A DNA stretch of 64,000 nt from an uncultured Bryobacterales bacterium (lineage in GTDB: Bacteria; Acidobacteriota; Terriglobia; Bryobacterales; UBA6623): positions 496,001 to 560,000 of the forward strand of contig OX638379.1 in the NCBI GenBank assembly GCA_951813605.1, given 5' to 3'. Below are positions 27,905 to 37,714 of the stretch, piece by piece. The notes beneath the pieces are model-generated. The model saw nothing but the letters and a program-made list of their open reading frames with translations. It was not told where the DNA came from and made no database searches. The translations under genes were made by a program, and so were the position numbers. Numbering within the stretch: the first letter of the stretch is position 1; every line of letters begins with the position of its first letter.

Positions 27905-29062
27905 TTGAAACCCAGGGAAAAAGCAACAACTCAGCAACCTGTCTACCGGGTGGCCTTGCTCGGTACGAAATTCATGGGCAAAGCCCACAGCCAGGCCTAC
28001 CGCAACGTGAACATGTACTTTTCGGACGCGCCCAAGGTCGAGCAGGCTGTGATTTGCGGGCGTAGCCCCGAAGAGACTGAGCAGGCCCGCGAGGCGTTCG
28101 GCTGGCAGGAGGCCTCCACGGACTGGAAGGCCGTGGTTGCCCGCGATGACATCGACATCGTTGATGTCTCCACTCCGGGGAACATGCATTGCGAGATGGT
28201 CTTGGCCGCCGCCGAGGCCGGCAAGCAGATCGTTTGCGAGAAGCCTCTCGCCAATACGCTCCAGGAGGCGGAGCGGATGGTCGCGGCTGTCGAATCTGCG
28301 GGCGTGAGGCACCTGCTGATGCACAATTACCGCAGGGTGCCGGCTGTCGCACTTGCCAAGCGCATGGTGGACGACGGCCGGATCGGCAAGATTTACCATT
28401 TCCGAGCGCGCTACCTGCAGGACTGGGCGCTTTCTCCAGGCTTGGAACTGGTCTGGCGATTCGACGCCAAGCTGGCGGGTAGCGGGGCGCTGGGAGACCT
28501 TGGCGCCCACGTCATCGACCTCGGGCGCTACCTTTGCGGGGAAGTGGCCGAGTTGGCTGCGACTTCCGAGACTTTCATCAAGCAGAGGCCCGTCGAAGCT
28601 GGTTCGAGCGAGATGGCGGACGTGACCGTGGACGATGCAGCGGCGCTGTGCGTACGGTTCGCCAACGGTGCGATCGGAACCATCGAGGCTTCGCGATTCG
28701 CGCCCGGCCGCAAGAACCACAACACCTTCGAGATCAACGGCAGCAAAGGCTCCCTGACGTTCGACCTAGAGAACCTGAACAACCTCAAGTTCTACTCGGT
28801 CGACGATCAGCCCGATACCCAAGGCTTCCACGAGATCATCGCCTGCTCCCTCGGCAAGCACCCTTATGCTGACAATTGGTGGTTCGACGGCCACCTGCTG
28901 GGATACGAACACAGTTTCACGCACATGATTTACGACTGGCTCCGGGCGCTCGCCGCGGGCGGGTCCACGCATCCGGATTTCCACGACGGACTCCGGAACC
29001 AGCGGATCCTTGACGCGGCTGCGCGGGCGTCGCAGAGCCGTAGCTGGGAAGTCGTCGGATAG
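27905..29062 (+). CDS. Gfo/Idh/MocA-family NAD(P)-dependent oxidoreductase
   Basis: Cytoplasmic sugar- or inositol-type dehydrogenase of 385 residues. The N-terminal Rossmann fold begins YRVALLGTKFMGKAHSQAYR, where GTKFMG replaces the classical GxGxxG. The family motif EKPLANTLQEAERM (Glu-Lys-Pro) is present and the catalytic-region pattern GDLGAHVIDLGRYLCGE follows, with Asp-x-x-x-His in the usual place. Starts with TTG at 27905 behind GGAGG with about eight bases spacing. No transport or sugar genes lie next to it, so the substrate cannot be inferred. Confidence 0.92.
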   Translation: MKPREKATTQQPVYRVALLGTKFMGKAHSQAYRNVNMYFSDAPKVEQAVICGRSPEETEQAREAFGWQEASTDWKAVVARDDIDIVDVSTPGNMHCEMVLAAAEAGKQIVCEKPLANTLQEAERMVAAVESAGVRHLLMHNYRRVPAVALAKRMVDDGRIGKIYHFRARYLQDWALSPGLELVWRFDAKLAGSGALGDLGAHVIDLGRYLCGEVAELAATSETFIKQRPVEAGSSEMADVTVDDAAALCVRFANGAIGTIEASRFAPGRKNHNTFEINGSKGSLTFDLENLNNLKFYSVDDQPDTQGFHEIIACSLGKHPYADNWWFDGHLLGYEHSFTHMIYDWLRALAAGGSTHPDFHDGLRNQRILDAAARASQSRSWEVVG

Positions 29063-29112
29063 CTGCCCGCCGGGCATCCTGCACCTTCATCCAACCGTGT
29101 TGTAATAAGTAA

Positions 29113-29886
29113 TTGCGCGTCGCCACTTGGAACGTAAACGGCTTCCGTGCGCGGCACCAATTTGTGTTGCGCTGGTTGCGCGAGAGGCGTCCGGACATCG
29201 TAGGCCTGCAAGAGCTCAAGATGCGCGACGAGCAGTTTCAGGCCGGTGATTTCGAGGCGGAGGGCTATCGGGCAATCACGCACGGTCAGAAAAGCTGGAA
29301 TGGCGTGGCCATCTTGAGCAAGCAGCCGGCCAAGGTGACCCAAGTGGGCCTGCCGGGGCAAGAGGATTTCGGAGCACGCCTTCTAACGGCGGAGGTGTCC
29401 GGCCTGTCGTTCACGACGGTGTATGTGCCGAACGGAAAGAATCTCGAGCATGCGGACTATGAGCGTAAGCTTGGGTGGCTGGACGCTCTGGCTGGCCATT
29501 TGCGGGAGCGGCACAACTCGTCCGCCCCGACCGTCCTTTGCGGCGACTTCAACGTCGTGCCCGAGCCGATTGACTCGTGGAACGAGGACGGCTTGGCTGG
29601 GAGCATCTTCCATTCGGAACCCGAGCGGCGGCGTTTTGCGTATTTCGCACAATGGGGGCTGTCGGATCTCTTCAGAAGTCTGCATCCCAACGAGAAGATG
29701 TTCTCTTGGTGGGACTACCGTGCCCTCGCGTTCCCCCGGAACCGAGGGCTTCGGATTGACTTCCTGCTGGGGACGAATCCCATCGTGGAGCGGCTCGCGT
29801 CCGTCCGGATCGACCGCGACTACCGCAAGAAGAAGGATGGCCTCACGGCGTCTGACCACGCTCCTGTGATCGCCGATCTCAATTGA
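29113..29886 (+). CDS. xth: Exodeoxyribonuclease III (AP endonuclease)
   Basis: Base-excision repair enzyme that cuts at abasic sites and trims 3' ends. MRVATWNVNGFRAR, IVGLQELKMRDEQF with the metal-binding Glu, WNGVAILSK, CGDFNVVPEPID with the Asp/Asn pair, RIDFLLGT, and the C-terminal SDHAPVIADL with the catalytic Asp-His are all present. The 257 residues match the family. The start is TTG at 29113; this starts exactly at the conserved first strand. The preceding oxidoreductase ends 50 bases upstream. No SOS-type box noticed. Confidence 0.95.
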   Translation: MRVATWNVNGFRARHQFVLRWLRERRPDIVGLQELKMRDEQFQAGDFEAEGYRAITHGQKSWNGVAILSKQPAKVTQVGLPGQEDFGARLLTAEVSGLSFTTVYVPNGKNLEHADYERKLGWLDALAGHLRERHNSSAPTVLCGDFNVVPEPIDSWNEDGLAGSIFHSEPERRRFAYFAQWGLSDLFRSLHPNEKMFSWWDYRALAFPRNRGLRIDFLLGTNPIVERLASVRIDRDYRKKKDGLTASDHAPVIADLN

Positions 29887-29933
29887 GAAGCCCCGGGAAA
29901 TGCCAATCTGACTGAAAGGGGTCGCAACAACTA

Positions 29934-30713
29934 ATGACAGGTAGCAGCCGATGCTTCCGCGCCTTCCTCGGGCTGGCGTTCGCGGGCCTCCTGCCCGCAG
30001 GCCTTTCCGGCCAGCAGGATCCCGCGCCCCAGAGGCGCAGTCCCAGAGTCGAGTTCGAGCGGTTTTCCGTCGGATTCCGCCTCGGTTACCACATCACGGC
30101 GCAGGTCACCGAGGGCCAAGACGACCAGCGCAGCACATCCACCAACCCGCCCACGCTGTTCCATGCGAGCTCTGAGCCGCAGAAGGACGCTTGGGGGATG
30201 GGTGGCGGCGCGCAGTTCAACATCCTGCCCCGGTGGGGCATCACCGGCGAACTGATCGCGCATAGCGTCCGCTTCAAGACAGGCACCCGCGTCGAGCGTT
30301 CGCAAACGGCGACCCGGCCCCAGCAGCTTCTGTCCAACGAATTCGTGGTCACGGAGGCCAACCACTGGGACATCCCGGTGACGGTTCGCTATTACTTGAA
30401 CGGCCCCCGCCAGAGAGTGCGGCCGTTCATTTCCGGAGGCGCCGCGATGCGCATGGTGCGTAACGCCAAGGCGACGCGCGAGATCGGCTCTATTGACCGA
30501 GGAGAGAGCGAATTTGTCCAAACCAAGCCGCAGGTGAATTCCATGCGGACGATGGGCTTAGTCGGCGGGCTCGGCTTCGAGCTGATCGACGACATCAATC
30601 TCAAGCTGAGCGTCGAGGGTCGCTACATGCGCTGGCAGGAGAAGACGTTCGAAATAGGTTTGGCTAACACGCTCCGGAATCACGTCGAGATCATGGTGGG
30701 CCTTTCTTGGTAG
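29934..30713 (+). CDS. Outer-membrane beta-barrel protein
   Basis: 259 residues with a signal peptide ([20 protein letters not shown]) and strongly alternating hydrophobic strands, for example [35 protein letters not shown] and [18 protein letters not shown]. It ends in [10 protein letters not shown] with a terminal aromatic residue, the usual Bam recognition signal. Eight strands are likely. The wide extracellular loop near residues 60-80 and 115-145 varies in composition. Function unknown: porin-like, adhesion or an OmpA-like barrel without the peptidoglycan domain. Confidence 0.8.
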   Translation: MTGSSRCFRAFLGLAFAGLLPAGLSGQQDPAPQRRSPRVEFERFSVGFRLGYHITAQVTEGQDDQRSTSTNPPTLFHASSEPQKDAWGMGGGAQFNILPRWGITGELIAHSVRFKTGTRVERSQTATRPQQLLSNEFVVTEANHWDIPVTVRYYLNGPRQRVRPFISGGAAMRMVRNAKATREIGSIDRGESEFVQTKPQVNSMRTMGLVGGLGFELIDDINLKLSVEGRYMRWQEKTFEIGLANTLRNHVEIMVGLSW

Positions 30714-30777
30714 GCTTGCTTCGCGAAACCGGGGCTGCGTCCCTGGCGCATGCCTTGCGCTGACACGGTTACGAACA

Positions 30778-32868
30778 ATGCCCAACAGGCTTGCGGGCGA
30801 AACCAGCCCATACTTGCTGCAGCACGCGGGGAATCCGGTTGAGTGGTTTCCTTGGGGCGAGGAGGCTTTGGAACTCGCACGTCTCGAGAACAAGCTGATT
30901 TTTCTCAGTATCGGTTACGCCGCGTGCCACTGGTGCCACGTCATGGAGCACGAGTCCTTCGAGGACGAGGCGGTGGCGGAGGTTCTCAACCGAGACTTTG
31001 TATCGATCAAGGTGGACCGCGAGGAGAGGCCAGACCTTGACGAGATCTACATGGCCGCCACGATGCTCTTTTCGGGAGGGCACGGCGGCTGGCCGATGAG
31101 CGTATTCCTAGCCCCGAACCTGAAGCCGGTCTATGCCGGCACCTACTTCCCGAAGGAAGACGCGTACGGGCGGCCCGGGTTCAAGAGCCTCCTTCGCTAC
31201 CTGCAGCAGAAATGGCGCCTCGAGGGCCTTGCGCTCCTGCGAGACGCCGATCGAGTCGCGGAGGCCGTGCGTCGGATGCACGAGCGACCGGGAGGCTCGT
31301 CGCTGCCTGGTCCGGAGCACGTTACCCAAGCGGCAGATACGATCTACCGCGCGGTCGATCATACCTACGGCGGCATTGCGAGCGGGGTAAATAAGTTTCC
31401 GCAAAGCCTGTCACTCGAACTGCTCTTGCGAGCCTTCAAGTCGACAGGGACCACCAGGTATCGCGATGCCGTTGAACTGACCCTGGAACGAATGTGCTCG
31501 GGCGGGATATACGATCACCTCGGAGGTGGCCTGCATCGCTACGCGACAGACACAAAGTGGCTTGTTCCGCACTTCGAGAAAATGCTTTACGACCAAGCCC
31601 TGATCGTTTCGGTGCTAGTCGAAGCCCGGCAAGCTTCTGGAGACGCGGACAAGATTGCCCTGTTCGACAGCCGAATTCAGGGGATATGCAACTACGTCCT
31701 GCGGGACTTGTGCAGTCCTGGCGGAGCGTTCTACTCCAGCGAGGACGCTGATAGCGAGGGACAGGAAGGCAAGTACTACATCTGGACTCGCGATCAGATC
31801 CTAGATGTGCTCGGCGCGTCGGACGCAAAGCTCTTTGCTTCCCATTACGACGTGACCGATTACGGGAACTGGATGCATCCAGGAGACGCGCACGTGCCGC
31901 ACGGCCCCAAGAACGTGCTCCAGGTCGTGCGCTCGGCGGAAGTGCTAGCCAGGCTGGACGGCGTGAGCCTCGACGAGATTGAGTCGACGTTGGCGAGATC
32001 GCGAGCGAGCTTGCTTGAGGTCAGGGGCAAAAGGGTCCGTCCGGCGCTGGATGACAAAGTGCTTACCGGCTGGAACGGCTTGATGATCGCGGCGCTGGCC
32101 AGAGCGGCCGCCGCTCTGCGTGTGCCGCGATATGGAGAGGCCGCATTGCAAGCGGCTAGATTTGTCCTGCGCGAGATTCGCTGCGGAGAGCGCTTGCTTG
32201 CGACCTACGGCAAGGGACGCGCCCGCCTTACGGCGTACAGCACCGACTATGCATTCATAGTGGACGGACTGGTCGCCATCTACGAGTGGAACGGTGAGTC
32301 GGAATATCTCTTCGAAGCCGAGCGCCTCACGGACACTCTCTTCCAGCATTACTGGGACGACGCTGACGGCGGATTCTACTTGACCGCTTCAGATCACGAG
32401 CAGCTTCTCGTCAGGAGCAAGACAGTCCAAGACGGTGCGACGCCTTCGGCGAACTCGACGATGGCGCTGGTGCTTCAGAAGCTGGCTATTTTGCTTGGGC
32501 GCCACGATTACCGGGAAAAGGCCGGTGTCGTTCTCGAAGCTTTCGTCGATTCGTCACTCAAGAGCGTTTTCCAGCAGGAGCGCTTGCTGTGCGCACTCGA
32601 TGCATGGCACGGAGGTTGGAGCGAAGTCGCGCTTATCGGTCCCCGCGAAGATCCCCGCACCGAAGATTTTCTTGCCAGCATTCACGGGAGCTACCGTCCG
32701 AACCAGGTCGTCGCGTGGGCTGATCGGCCCGGCACCGAAGTCGCCGATCGAATCCCACTGCTGGCCGGTCGAGGAATGGTCGATGAGAGACCGACGGTGT
32801 ATGTCTGCCAGAATTACGTGTGCGAGCGGCCCGTCACCGATCCGGGAGAGCTGTTCTCGAAGCGCTAA
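30778..32868 (+). CDS. DUF255 thioredoxin-domain protein (YyaL/SSP411-like)
   Basis: Protein of 696 residues. The N-terminal 160 residues are the thioredoxin-like DUF255 domain with [20 protein letters not shown] and [16 protein letters not shown]-like [14 protein letters not shown]. The rest is an (alpha/alpha)6 glycosidase-like toroid ([60 protein letters not shown]). Members occur from bacteria to mammals (SPATA20) and are thought to act in redox or carbohydrate metabolism; the reaction is not settled. ATG at 30778, intact length. The GNAT gene follows 91 bases later. Confidence 0.92.
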   Translation: MPNRLAGETSPYLLQHAGNPVEWFPWGEEALELARLENKLIFLSIGYAACHWCHVMEHESFEDEAVAEVLNRDFVSIKVDREERPDLDEIYMAATMLFSGGHGGWPMSVFLAPNLKPVYAGTYFPKEDAYGRPGFKSLLRYLQQKWRLEGLALLRDADRVAEAVRRMHERPGGSSLPGPEHVTQAADTIYRAVDHTYGGIASGVNKFPQSLSLELLLRAFKSTGTTRYRDAVELTLERMCSGGIYDHLGGGLHRYATDTKWLVPHFEKMLYDQALIVSVLVEARQASGDADKIALFDSRIQGICNYVLRDLCSPGGAFYSSEDADSEGQEGKYYIWTRDQILDVLGASDAKLFASHYDVTDYGNWMHPGDAHVPHGPKNVLQVVRSAEVLARLDGVSLDEIESTLARSRASLLEVRGKRVRPALDDKVLTGWNGLMIAALARAAAALRVPRYGEAALQAARFVLREIRCGERLLATYGKGRARLTAYSTDYAFIVDGLVAIYEWNGESEYLFEAERLTDTLFQHYWDDADGGFYLTASDHEQLLVRSKTVQDGATPSANSTMALVLQKLAILLGRHDYREKAGVVLEAFVDSSLKSVFQQERLLCALDAWHGGWSEVALIGPREDPRTEDFLASIHGSYRPNQVVAWADRPGTEVADRIPLLAGRGMVDERPTVYVCQNYVCERPVTDPGELFSKR

Positions 32869-32959
32869 TTGCGGGGCTGCCGACAGGTCTGCGGTGAGCG
32901 CTCCGCCGGGCACGCTCGGCGTGTCCCCGTAGGATTCGGAGGCGGCGACGTACAACGAT

Positions 32960-33364
32960 ATGTCGAAGGAGCCCTTGGAAAGCAACGTCATCGTTCGGCC
33001 CGCGAAACGAGGTGAGATGCTGCGGATTCGCGAGTTAATCGCCTTGTTTCCCGACGAACTTGTGCAGAATGAGATTCCCCGTATCCCGTCATTCTTCGTG
33101 GCCGAACATCGCGGCAAGATAGTTGGCTGCTGCGCTTTGCAGGTGTATTCGCGAAGGCTGGCTGAAGTACGTAGCTTGGCTGTTCAGCCGGATTACAGCG
33201 GCCAGGGCATCGCCGCACGCTTGGTGGACGCTTGCCGGAAGCGCGGGGGCGAGCGCCGCGTGAAGCAGCTCTTAGCCGTCACCAGCGAACCAGCGTTTTT
33301 CGAACGCCGCGGGTTTACTGTCCACTCGGGTTGGAAGACCGCGCTGTTCGCCAGTCTTGATTAA
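32960..33364 (+). CDS. GNAT-family N-acetyltransferase
   Basis: 134 residues with the acetyl-CoA-binding fold. VRSLAVQPDYSGQGIAARLV is the conserved V-x-Q/R-x-x-G-x-G/A loop, and the terminal FFERRGFTVHSGWKTALF is the usual beta-bulge end. The first part, AKRGEMLRIRELIALFPDE, resembles ArgA-type N-acetylglutamate synthase stand-alone acetyltransferases, but the substrate is not clear. Monocistronic. Confidence 0.85.
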   Translation: MSKEPLESNVIVRPAKRGEMLRIRELIALFPDELVQNEIPRIPSFFVAEHRGKIVGCCALQVYSRRLAEVRSLAVQPDYSGQGIAARLVDACRKRGGERRVKQLLAVTSEPAFFERRGFTVHSGWKTALFASLD

Positions 33365-33981
33365 CGGTCGTAATCTACGTCCGGGCGGATCGACCACGGC
33401 CTCCCCTGTGGTTCGTCCGCCTTTCCCTTGGTAGCGAGTGCCATTCGCCGCGCGGGTCGCCACGCGTCGCCAGAGGGTTTTAATTGCAACTGGTATCACA
33501 AATGATGAAACAGCGAGATTGAGCGAGAATGATCAATCGAGTGACATTTGAATACAAACTATTGATATAAGAGACTGTAATTGGATTTCGGCTCGGCGCA
33601 CCAGGGGACGATCAATGGAATCGTCAAGATATTATTGACATGTAGTCGAAATTATGTCGATGCTTGGGCATGAGTCTCGTCGTGCGATTCACTGCGAAAT
33701 CGCACCGATCGTCCGAGAAACAAAGGGGAAATCGAAATGTTCAGACAATCGGAACGGTCCAGCAGCGAAGCGACGCTGTTGCAACAAGCCGTTTGACGCG
33801 TACGGCGGATCGTGACAGCGCTTGTCATCAGGACCAGCCTGACGGCGTTCCTGTCCTTGCCTAGTCCTAGCCCGGGCGGCACGTATGGGAATCAGCCCAA
33901 CGTTGAGATACTACTCGACCAGGCGAGGGCCCACCGGAGCCACTATCCGCCGAGTTTCCAGGATTTCGCAGCAATCTGGCG
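33365..33981. other. Intergenic stretch with an AT-rich island at about 33480-33660
   Basis: Flanks the ThuA remnant. From roughly 33480 to 33660 the composition shifts to AT-rich (for example TACAAACTATTGATATAAGA, TATTATTGACATG), unlike the GC-rich rest of the window. I see no gene. It may hold promoters or be imported DNA; no hairpin terminator recognised. Confidence 0.5.
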
Positions 33982-35156
33982 GTGAGCAACGATGGCGAGC
34001 TTCATCAGGTCTTGATCTCAGGCGACGAGGAGTACCGCCCGGAAGGGGGCCTCGCGATGCTGGCCAGAACGCTGTCGACGCTGCATGGCTTCCGTTGCAC
34101 GGTGCTGTTCGCCGTAGACTGCGAGACTGGCATCGTCAACCCGCACGTAAACACCAACATTCCTGGTTCGGGAAGCCTCGACGACACGGACCTGATGATC
34201 ATTCTGGCGCGGTGGCGGGTCTTGCCGGACGACCAGACGGAGCCGATCGATCGCTTCGTCATGTCCGGCAAGCCGGTCATTGCCTTGCGTACCGCCACGC
34301 ATGCCTCCGCCCCGAAGCCCGAGGTTCATAGGCAGGTCCGCGCCTATCTCCGAAACGCTTCGCGTGCCGACGATCCCGAGTCAGTGCCGGTGCCGGACAT
34401 CGCGCCCAATGCATGGAGCGCGTACGACCACTATGACGACGGCTACACCGGGCCCATGGAGGCATGCCGAGATGGGTTCGGCCGCCTCGTGGTGGGAGAG
34501 CGCGCTGGGTCGCGCACCATGGCCGTCACAAGCACGAGTCGGCCCGAGGCATCATCGCCGAAGGGGCCGCCGATCATCCGATTCTACGCGGGGTTGACCC
34601 AGACGGAATCTGGAGTTCCGCAAATGTGTATACGGTCCGGCTCCCGCTCCCTGTCGACTCGATGCCGCTGGTCTATGGCAAGGTGATGGCTCGCGCCGGC
34701 GAATACGACGACGAGGACTCGCATCACGGAATGCGACCTTCCGACGACGAGCCGGCCGATAGCAAGAACGATCCCTTGATGCCGGTCGTATGAACCAAGA
34801 CTTGCCAGCTTCCGCGAGGATAGCCAGGCAGGGTACTGTCCACGACGCTCGGGACCTCGACGGACCTGCTCGAAGCGGGCGTCCGCCAACTGCTCGTGAA
34901 TTGCGTGCTCTGGGCACTCGAGATGGAGGACGCCATCACTGCTGACGGTGCGGCATCTGAACTTGTCGGCGAGTTCAACTTAACGAGGTTCAACAATCAT
35001 CCGACGGAGTACTGGGTGGAGCGGCCTGCGAAGCCGGCTGACTTCCGGCAGGCGGGGAGTCAGTTGCGTAGTGCGGCGAGCGCCCGGACGGCGTCCTCGC
35101 CGGTCGGCGTCTGGAACGCCCGGAGCCCGAAATTCGGCAGAGCTGCGAATATATGA
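33982..35156 (+). pseudogene. ThuA-like (trehalose utilisation) gene, one frameshift and two stop codons
   Basis: ThuA-like proteins have a glutamine-amidotransferase-type fold, role not fixed. The first frame (from GTG 33982) gives LISGDEEYRPEGGLAMLART, HGFRCTVLFAVDCETG and SGKPVIALRTATHAS, all ThuA-like, and then breaks near 34500. The next frame continues WVAHHGRHKHESARGIIAEG, ADHPILRGVDPDGIWSSAN and KNDPLMPVV, where a TGA (34791) replaces an expected Trp. It continues TKTCQLPRG with a TAG at 34821 (a Lys or Gln codon in relatives), then GRVLSTTLGTSTDLLEAGVR and VGEFNLTRFNNHPTEYWVER. Both stops are single-base changes from a sense codon. This is therefore genuine decay and not only indel error. 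The tail overlaps the mscS 3' end. Confidence 0.85.
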
Positions 35157-36313
35157 TCGAAGATGTCCGATTGGATGCCTTCGTACGCTACCCATTCCTT
35201 GTTGGCGCTGAAGGCGTACAACTCGAGTGGCAAGCCGTGCTCGCTCGGCTGGAGTTGCCTTACGATCAGAGTCAGCTCCTCGTTGATCATTGGGTGCGAG
35301 CGCAAATAGCCCACGAGGTACTGCCGGAACACGCCCACATTGGTCAGGCGACGCCCGTTTGCAAGCACTGACTCGGTCACTCCGTGCTTCCGGTTGTATT
35401 CCGAGAGCTCCGCTTCCTTGATCTCGACATACTCTCGAAGCAAGTCGATCTCCTTGAACTGGGCGATCATCTTGGCATCGCAAAACTGCACACTGGAGAT
35501 ATCGAGGTAAATCGAGCGCTTGATCCTTCGGCCGCCGGACTCGGACATGCCTCGCCAGTTCTTGAAGCTTCCCGTGACGAGTGAGTAGGTCGGGATCATC
35601 GAAATCGTTTTGTCCCAATTCTGGACCTTCACGGTGTTCAGGGTGATCGCTATAACGTCCCCATCGGCACCGTATTGGGGCATTTCAATCCAGTCGCCCA
35701 CCCGCACCATGTCATTGCTCACCAACTGGACGCCTGCTACCAAGCCTTGGATACTGTCCTTGGAGATGAGCAGCAGGATTGCGGTCATCGCCCCCAGACC
35801 GCTCAATAGGAGCACCGGCGATTGGCCGGTCACGATCGAGACCGCGATGATCACAAACGCCGACACCAGCAGGATCCGGACAACTTGGACATAGACCAGG
35901 ATCGGGGCCCGGCGCGCGAGATCGTAGGTGTTGTAGATGTCCAGGCCGACAGACAGAACCACGTTTGCAGTTGCCAGGACAGCTGCCAGCATGTAAATCT
36001 CGGCCCCCCGGCGCGCCCACATGACCACGGCTTCCGACGTCACTGCGAGCGGCGCCAGCGCGTGGATCACGATTGCCGGCACTACATGAGCGAACCGCCT
36101 GAAGGCCTTTCTTTCTACCAGCCTGTCATCCCAGTGCGTTCGCGTCTTGGCTGCCATCCGCTGGATCAAGCGGACCAAGCTCTTCTGAGCTACGCGGTAG
36201 GCGAAAAAGGCAGTCAGTACCAGTCCCACGATGTCCAGCGCGCTCATTGTCGCTGCAGCCGTGTCTGGGTCCATGCCCCAGGCAAGAAGTTGCGACTGAA
36301 TCCGATCGATCAT
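35060..36313 (-). CDS. Mechanosensitive channel, MscS family (YbdG-like)
   Basis: Small-conductance mechanosensitive channel of 417 residues. Four to five membrane segments lie in the first 190 residues. The pore-and-beta region follows as LISKDSIQGLVAGVQLVSND, then VGDWIEMPQYGADGDV and TLNTVKVQNWDKTISMIPTY, the MscS-beta domain. The stretch TYSLVTGSFKNWRGMSESGG is like the E. coli YbdG subgroup. The start at 36313 (ATG) is preceded by no strong ribosome site. The intact frame contrasts with decayed genes on both sides. Confidence 0.93.
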   Translation of the reverse strand: MIDRIQSQLLAWGMDPDTAAATMSALDIVGLVLTAFFAYRVAQKSLVRLIQRMAAKTRTHWDDRLVERKAFRRFAHVVPAIVIHALAPLAVTSEAVVMWARRGAEIYMLAAVLATANVVLSVGLDIYNTYDLARRAPILVYVQVVRILLVSAFVIIAVSIVTGQSPVLLLSGLGAMTAILLLISKDSIQGLVAGVQLVSNDMVRVGDWIEMPQYGADGDVIAITLNTVKVQNWDKTISMIPTYSLVTGSFKNWRGMSESGGRRIKRSIYLDISSVQFCDAKMIAQFKEIDLLREYVEIKEAELSEYNRKHGVTESVLANGRRLTNVGVFRQYLVGYLRSHPMINEELTLIVRQLQPSEHGLPLELYAFSANKEWVAYEGIQSDIFDHIFAALPNFGLRAFQTPTGEDAVRALAALRN

Positions 36314-36388
36314 TGGTCCGTTCTTAAGATGAATACCACAAGGCTTGCGCCCGAAAGCCTATCCGTGTCGAGTACGCGCTTGCCGGTC

Positions 36389-36680
36389 CTACGTGTCCAA
36401 GTGCAGCCTGCACACGACCCCGACATCGTCGCAGTGCCACATCCATCCGTCGTGAATCGTCATTCCATGAGGCAACGGGTCGGTGTCCGCAAGCTGGATC
36501 TTGGCTCGGTCTCGCCTGTCTAGGGATCAATGCGGTAGAACGCGTTGTCGTTGGACCCCGCGCACCAGAGCCAGCGGCCTTCCCAGCCCAGGCCGTGCGG
36601 CCTGTTGCCCGCGGTAGCGAATTCTTCTCGAGCTGGAAAGGTCCTGGATCGATTCGGTAAATCTGCTGTGCCGGGGCTGG
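36389..36680 (-). pseudogene. Remnant of a beta-propeller (6-bladed, Vgb/glutaminyl-cyclase-like) protein
   Basis: Only the end of a gene remains. One minus frame gives RPHGLGWEGRWLWCAGSNDN and AFYRIDP, closed by a TAG at 36520. The next frame gives AKIQLADTDPLPHGMTIHDG then WMWHCDDVGVVCRLHLD, the family's last blade, ending at a stop at 36389. In relatives YRIDP is followed by ETGE; here TAG replaces the Glu codon and one base is lost a few codons later. Upstream of about 36680 the similarity stops. Inference: a dead, truncated propeller gene, antiparallel to the DinB remnant beside it. Confidence 0.65.
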
Positions 36681-36705
36681 AGGTGCCAGGGGGCTGCGCC
36701 TCGGG

Positions 36706-36900
36706 GTGGTCCAGGCCACAGCCCGCGAAGCGATCTCCGCAATGAATGACGCCGATCTCGACGCGTCCGTTCCGGCCAACGAGCGACTCAAGATCCGGGA
36801 TGTGCAGTCGCAAATCGAGTTCATGGTGTGGCACGATTCGCACCATGCGGCGCAGCTGGGAGCGATCGTCAACACTTACAAGCAGAGCCTCGGCGGCTAG
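36706..36900 (+). pseudogene. C-terminal fragment of a DinB-like four-helix protein
   Basis: Sixty-four residues: MVQATAREAISAMNDADLDA then IEFMVWHDSHHAAQLGAIVN. The pair of histidines in HDSHHAAQLG is the last metal-binding helix of DinB/YfiT-type proteins; the first three helices, with the other ligand, are missing upstream. The GTG at 36706 is not a native start. This is a remnant, probably joined to the propeller remnant by a deletion. DinB-family proteins act as damage-inducible metal-dependent transferases, but nothing indicates this piece works. Confidence 0.65.
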
Positions 36901-36926
36901 GCGGCCGATTCCACCCTGTCGCACGC

Positions 36927-37289
36927 CTATTGCGGGTCTGGCTTGGATCCCTCGTTCCAGTAGATCTTGAGATTGTGGGTACCGTGCCCGGCGGCGATGA
37001 TTTCGCTCCGCCCGTCGCCGTTCAGGACCGCGACCGTGAGGTCTTCGGTTGCCATGCATCCGCAGTCGACGATCTGCACCTTTCCCGTTCCGGGGTCGTA
37101 GACTCCGACGCCCCGGCGGTCGCAAGGCATGCTTCCCTTGAGTCGCCAACCGAACGCGAGTTTTTCGTCCTCGTCGCCGTCAAGATCAGCGGCCCAGAGA
37201 GCGTGGCCGCCACCGACTCGCGTGACCACCGCGCTCCAGATCCATCGTTGCCGGGGATTCGCGGGTTCGGCGTAAATCACGATATTGTT
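36927..37289 (-). pseudogene. C-terminal end of an FG-GAP/VCBS-repeat protein, cut by the IS1595 element
   Basis: Reads VTRVGGGHALWAADLDGDED then VYDPGTGKVQIVDCGCMATE and LTVAVLNGDGRSEIIAAGHG, the Ca-binding DLDGDxD and VLNGDGxxEII loops of beta-propeller FG-GAP repeats. The frame opens straight out of the element's left end (NNIVIYAEP) and has no start of its own. The N-terminal part is not found on the other side of the element. Whole relatives are secreted and several hundred residues long. Confidence 0.72.
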
Positions 37290-37314
37290 GGGGCTTATAT
37301 ACGTGTTTACCCAA
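37290..37314. repeat. Left terminal inverted repeat of the IS1595-family element
   Basis: Starts GGGGCTTATATACGTG and is a perfect inverted match to 38736-38760. Confidence 0.88.
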
Positions 37315-37338
37315 GCCCCGCTTGGCCGACACGGGCCG

Positions 37339-37503
37339 TTAGCGCTTACGGTTCGATGTTTTCAGGAAGTCCCAGTCCTTCTTGGGAGGCCCTGCCATGA
37401 TCGCCCGAGCGATGTTCTCGGGCGTGTCCGGGATGGGGCGCGGCATCTTGTACTTCACCGGTCGCCCGCGGTTGCGCTTGCCTGGCCCTCGGTTCTTGAG
37501 CAT
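37339..37503 (-). CDS. IS1595-associated accessory small protein
   Basis: Fifty-four residues from ATG 37503: MLKNRGPGKRNRGRPVKYKM, then PIPDTPENIARAIMAGPPKK and DWDFLKT. Basic at the start, with a conserved-looking IPDTPENIARAI core. I recall small ORFs of this type beside some IS1595 transposases, which is weak evidence; no function known. It lies inside the element, between the transposase end and the left inverted repeat, on the same strand, so it is an accessory gene and not a host gene. Confidence 0.7.
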   Translation of the reverse strand: MLKNRGPGKRNRGRPVKYKMPRPIPDTPENIARAIMAGPPKKDWDFLKTSNRKR

Positions 37504-37714
37504 GTGCCTGCCTGCTTGCGACTGTAGCCCCTGCCCACGCAGCCTGACCACCAACGTGGCCCGATGCATCGTTCCCCTGGTGGGATTGCACGCATTGCCT
37601 GGCAGCCGGAGATCGTCCCGGTGGTCGAGAGCAGGTCTACGGAGTCCGGGTTGATCCCGCGCATGCCATCGAGGTTGTCCCCGGGGAACGGGGCGCGGTT
37701 CCCGGCGCTCCAGC

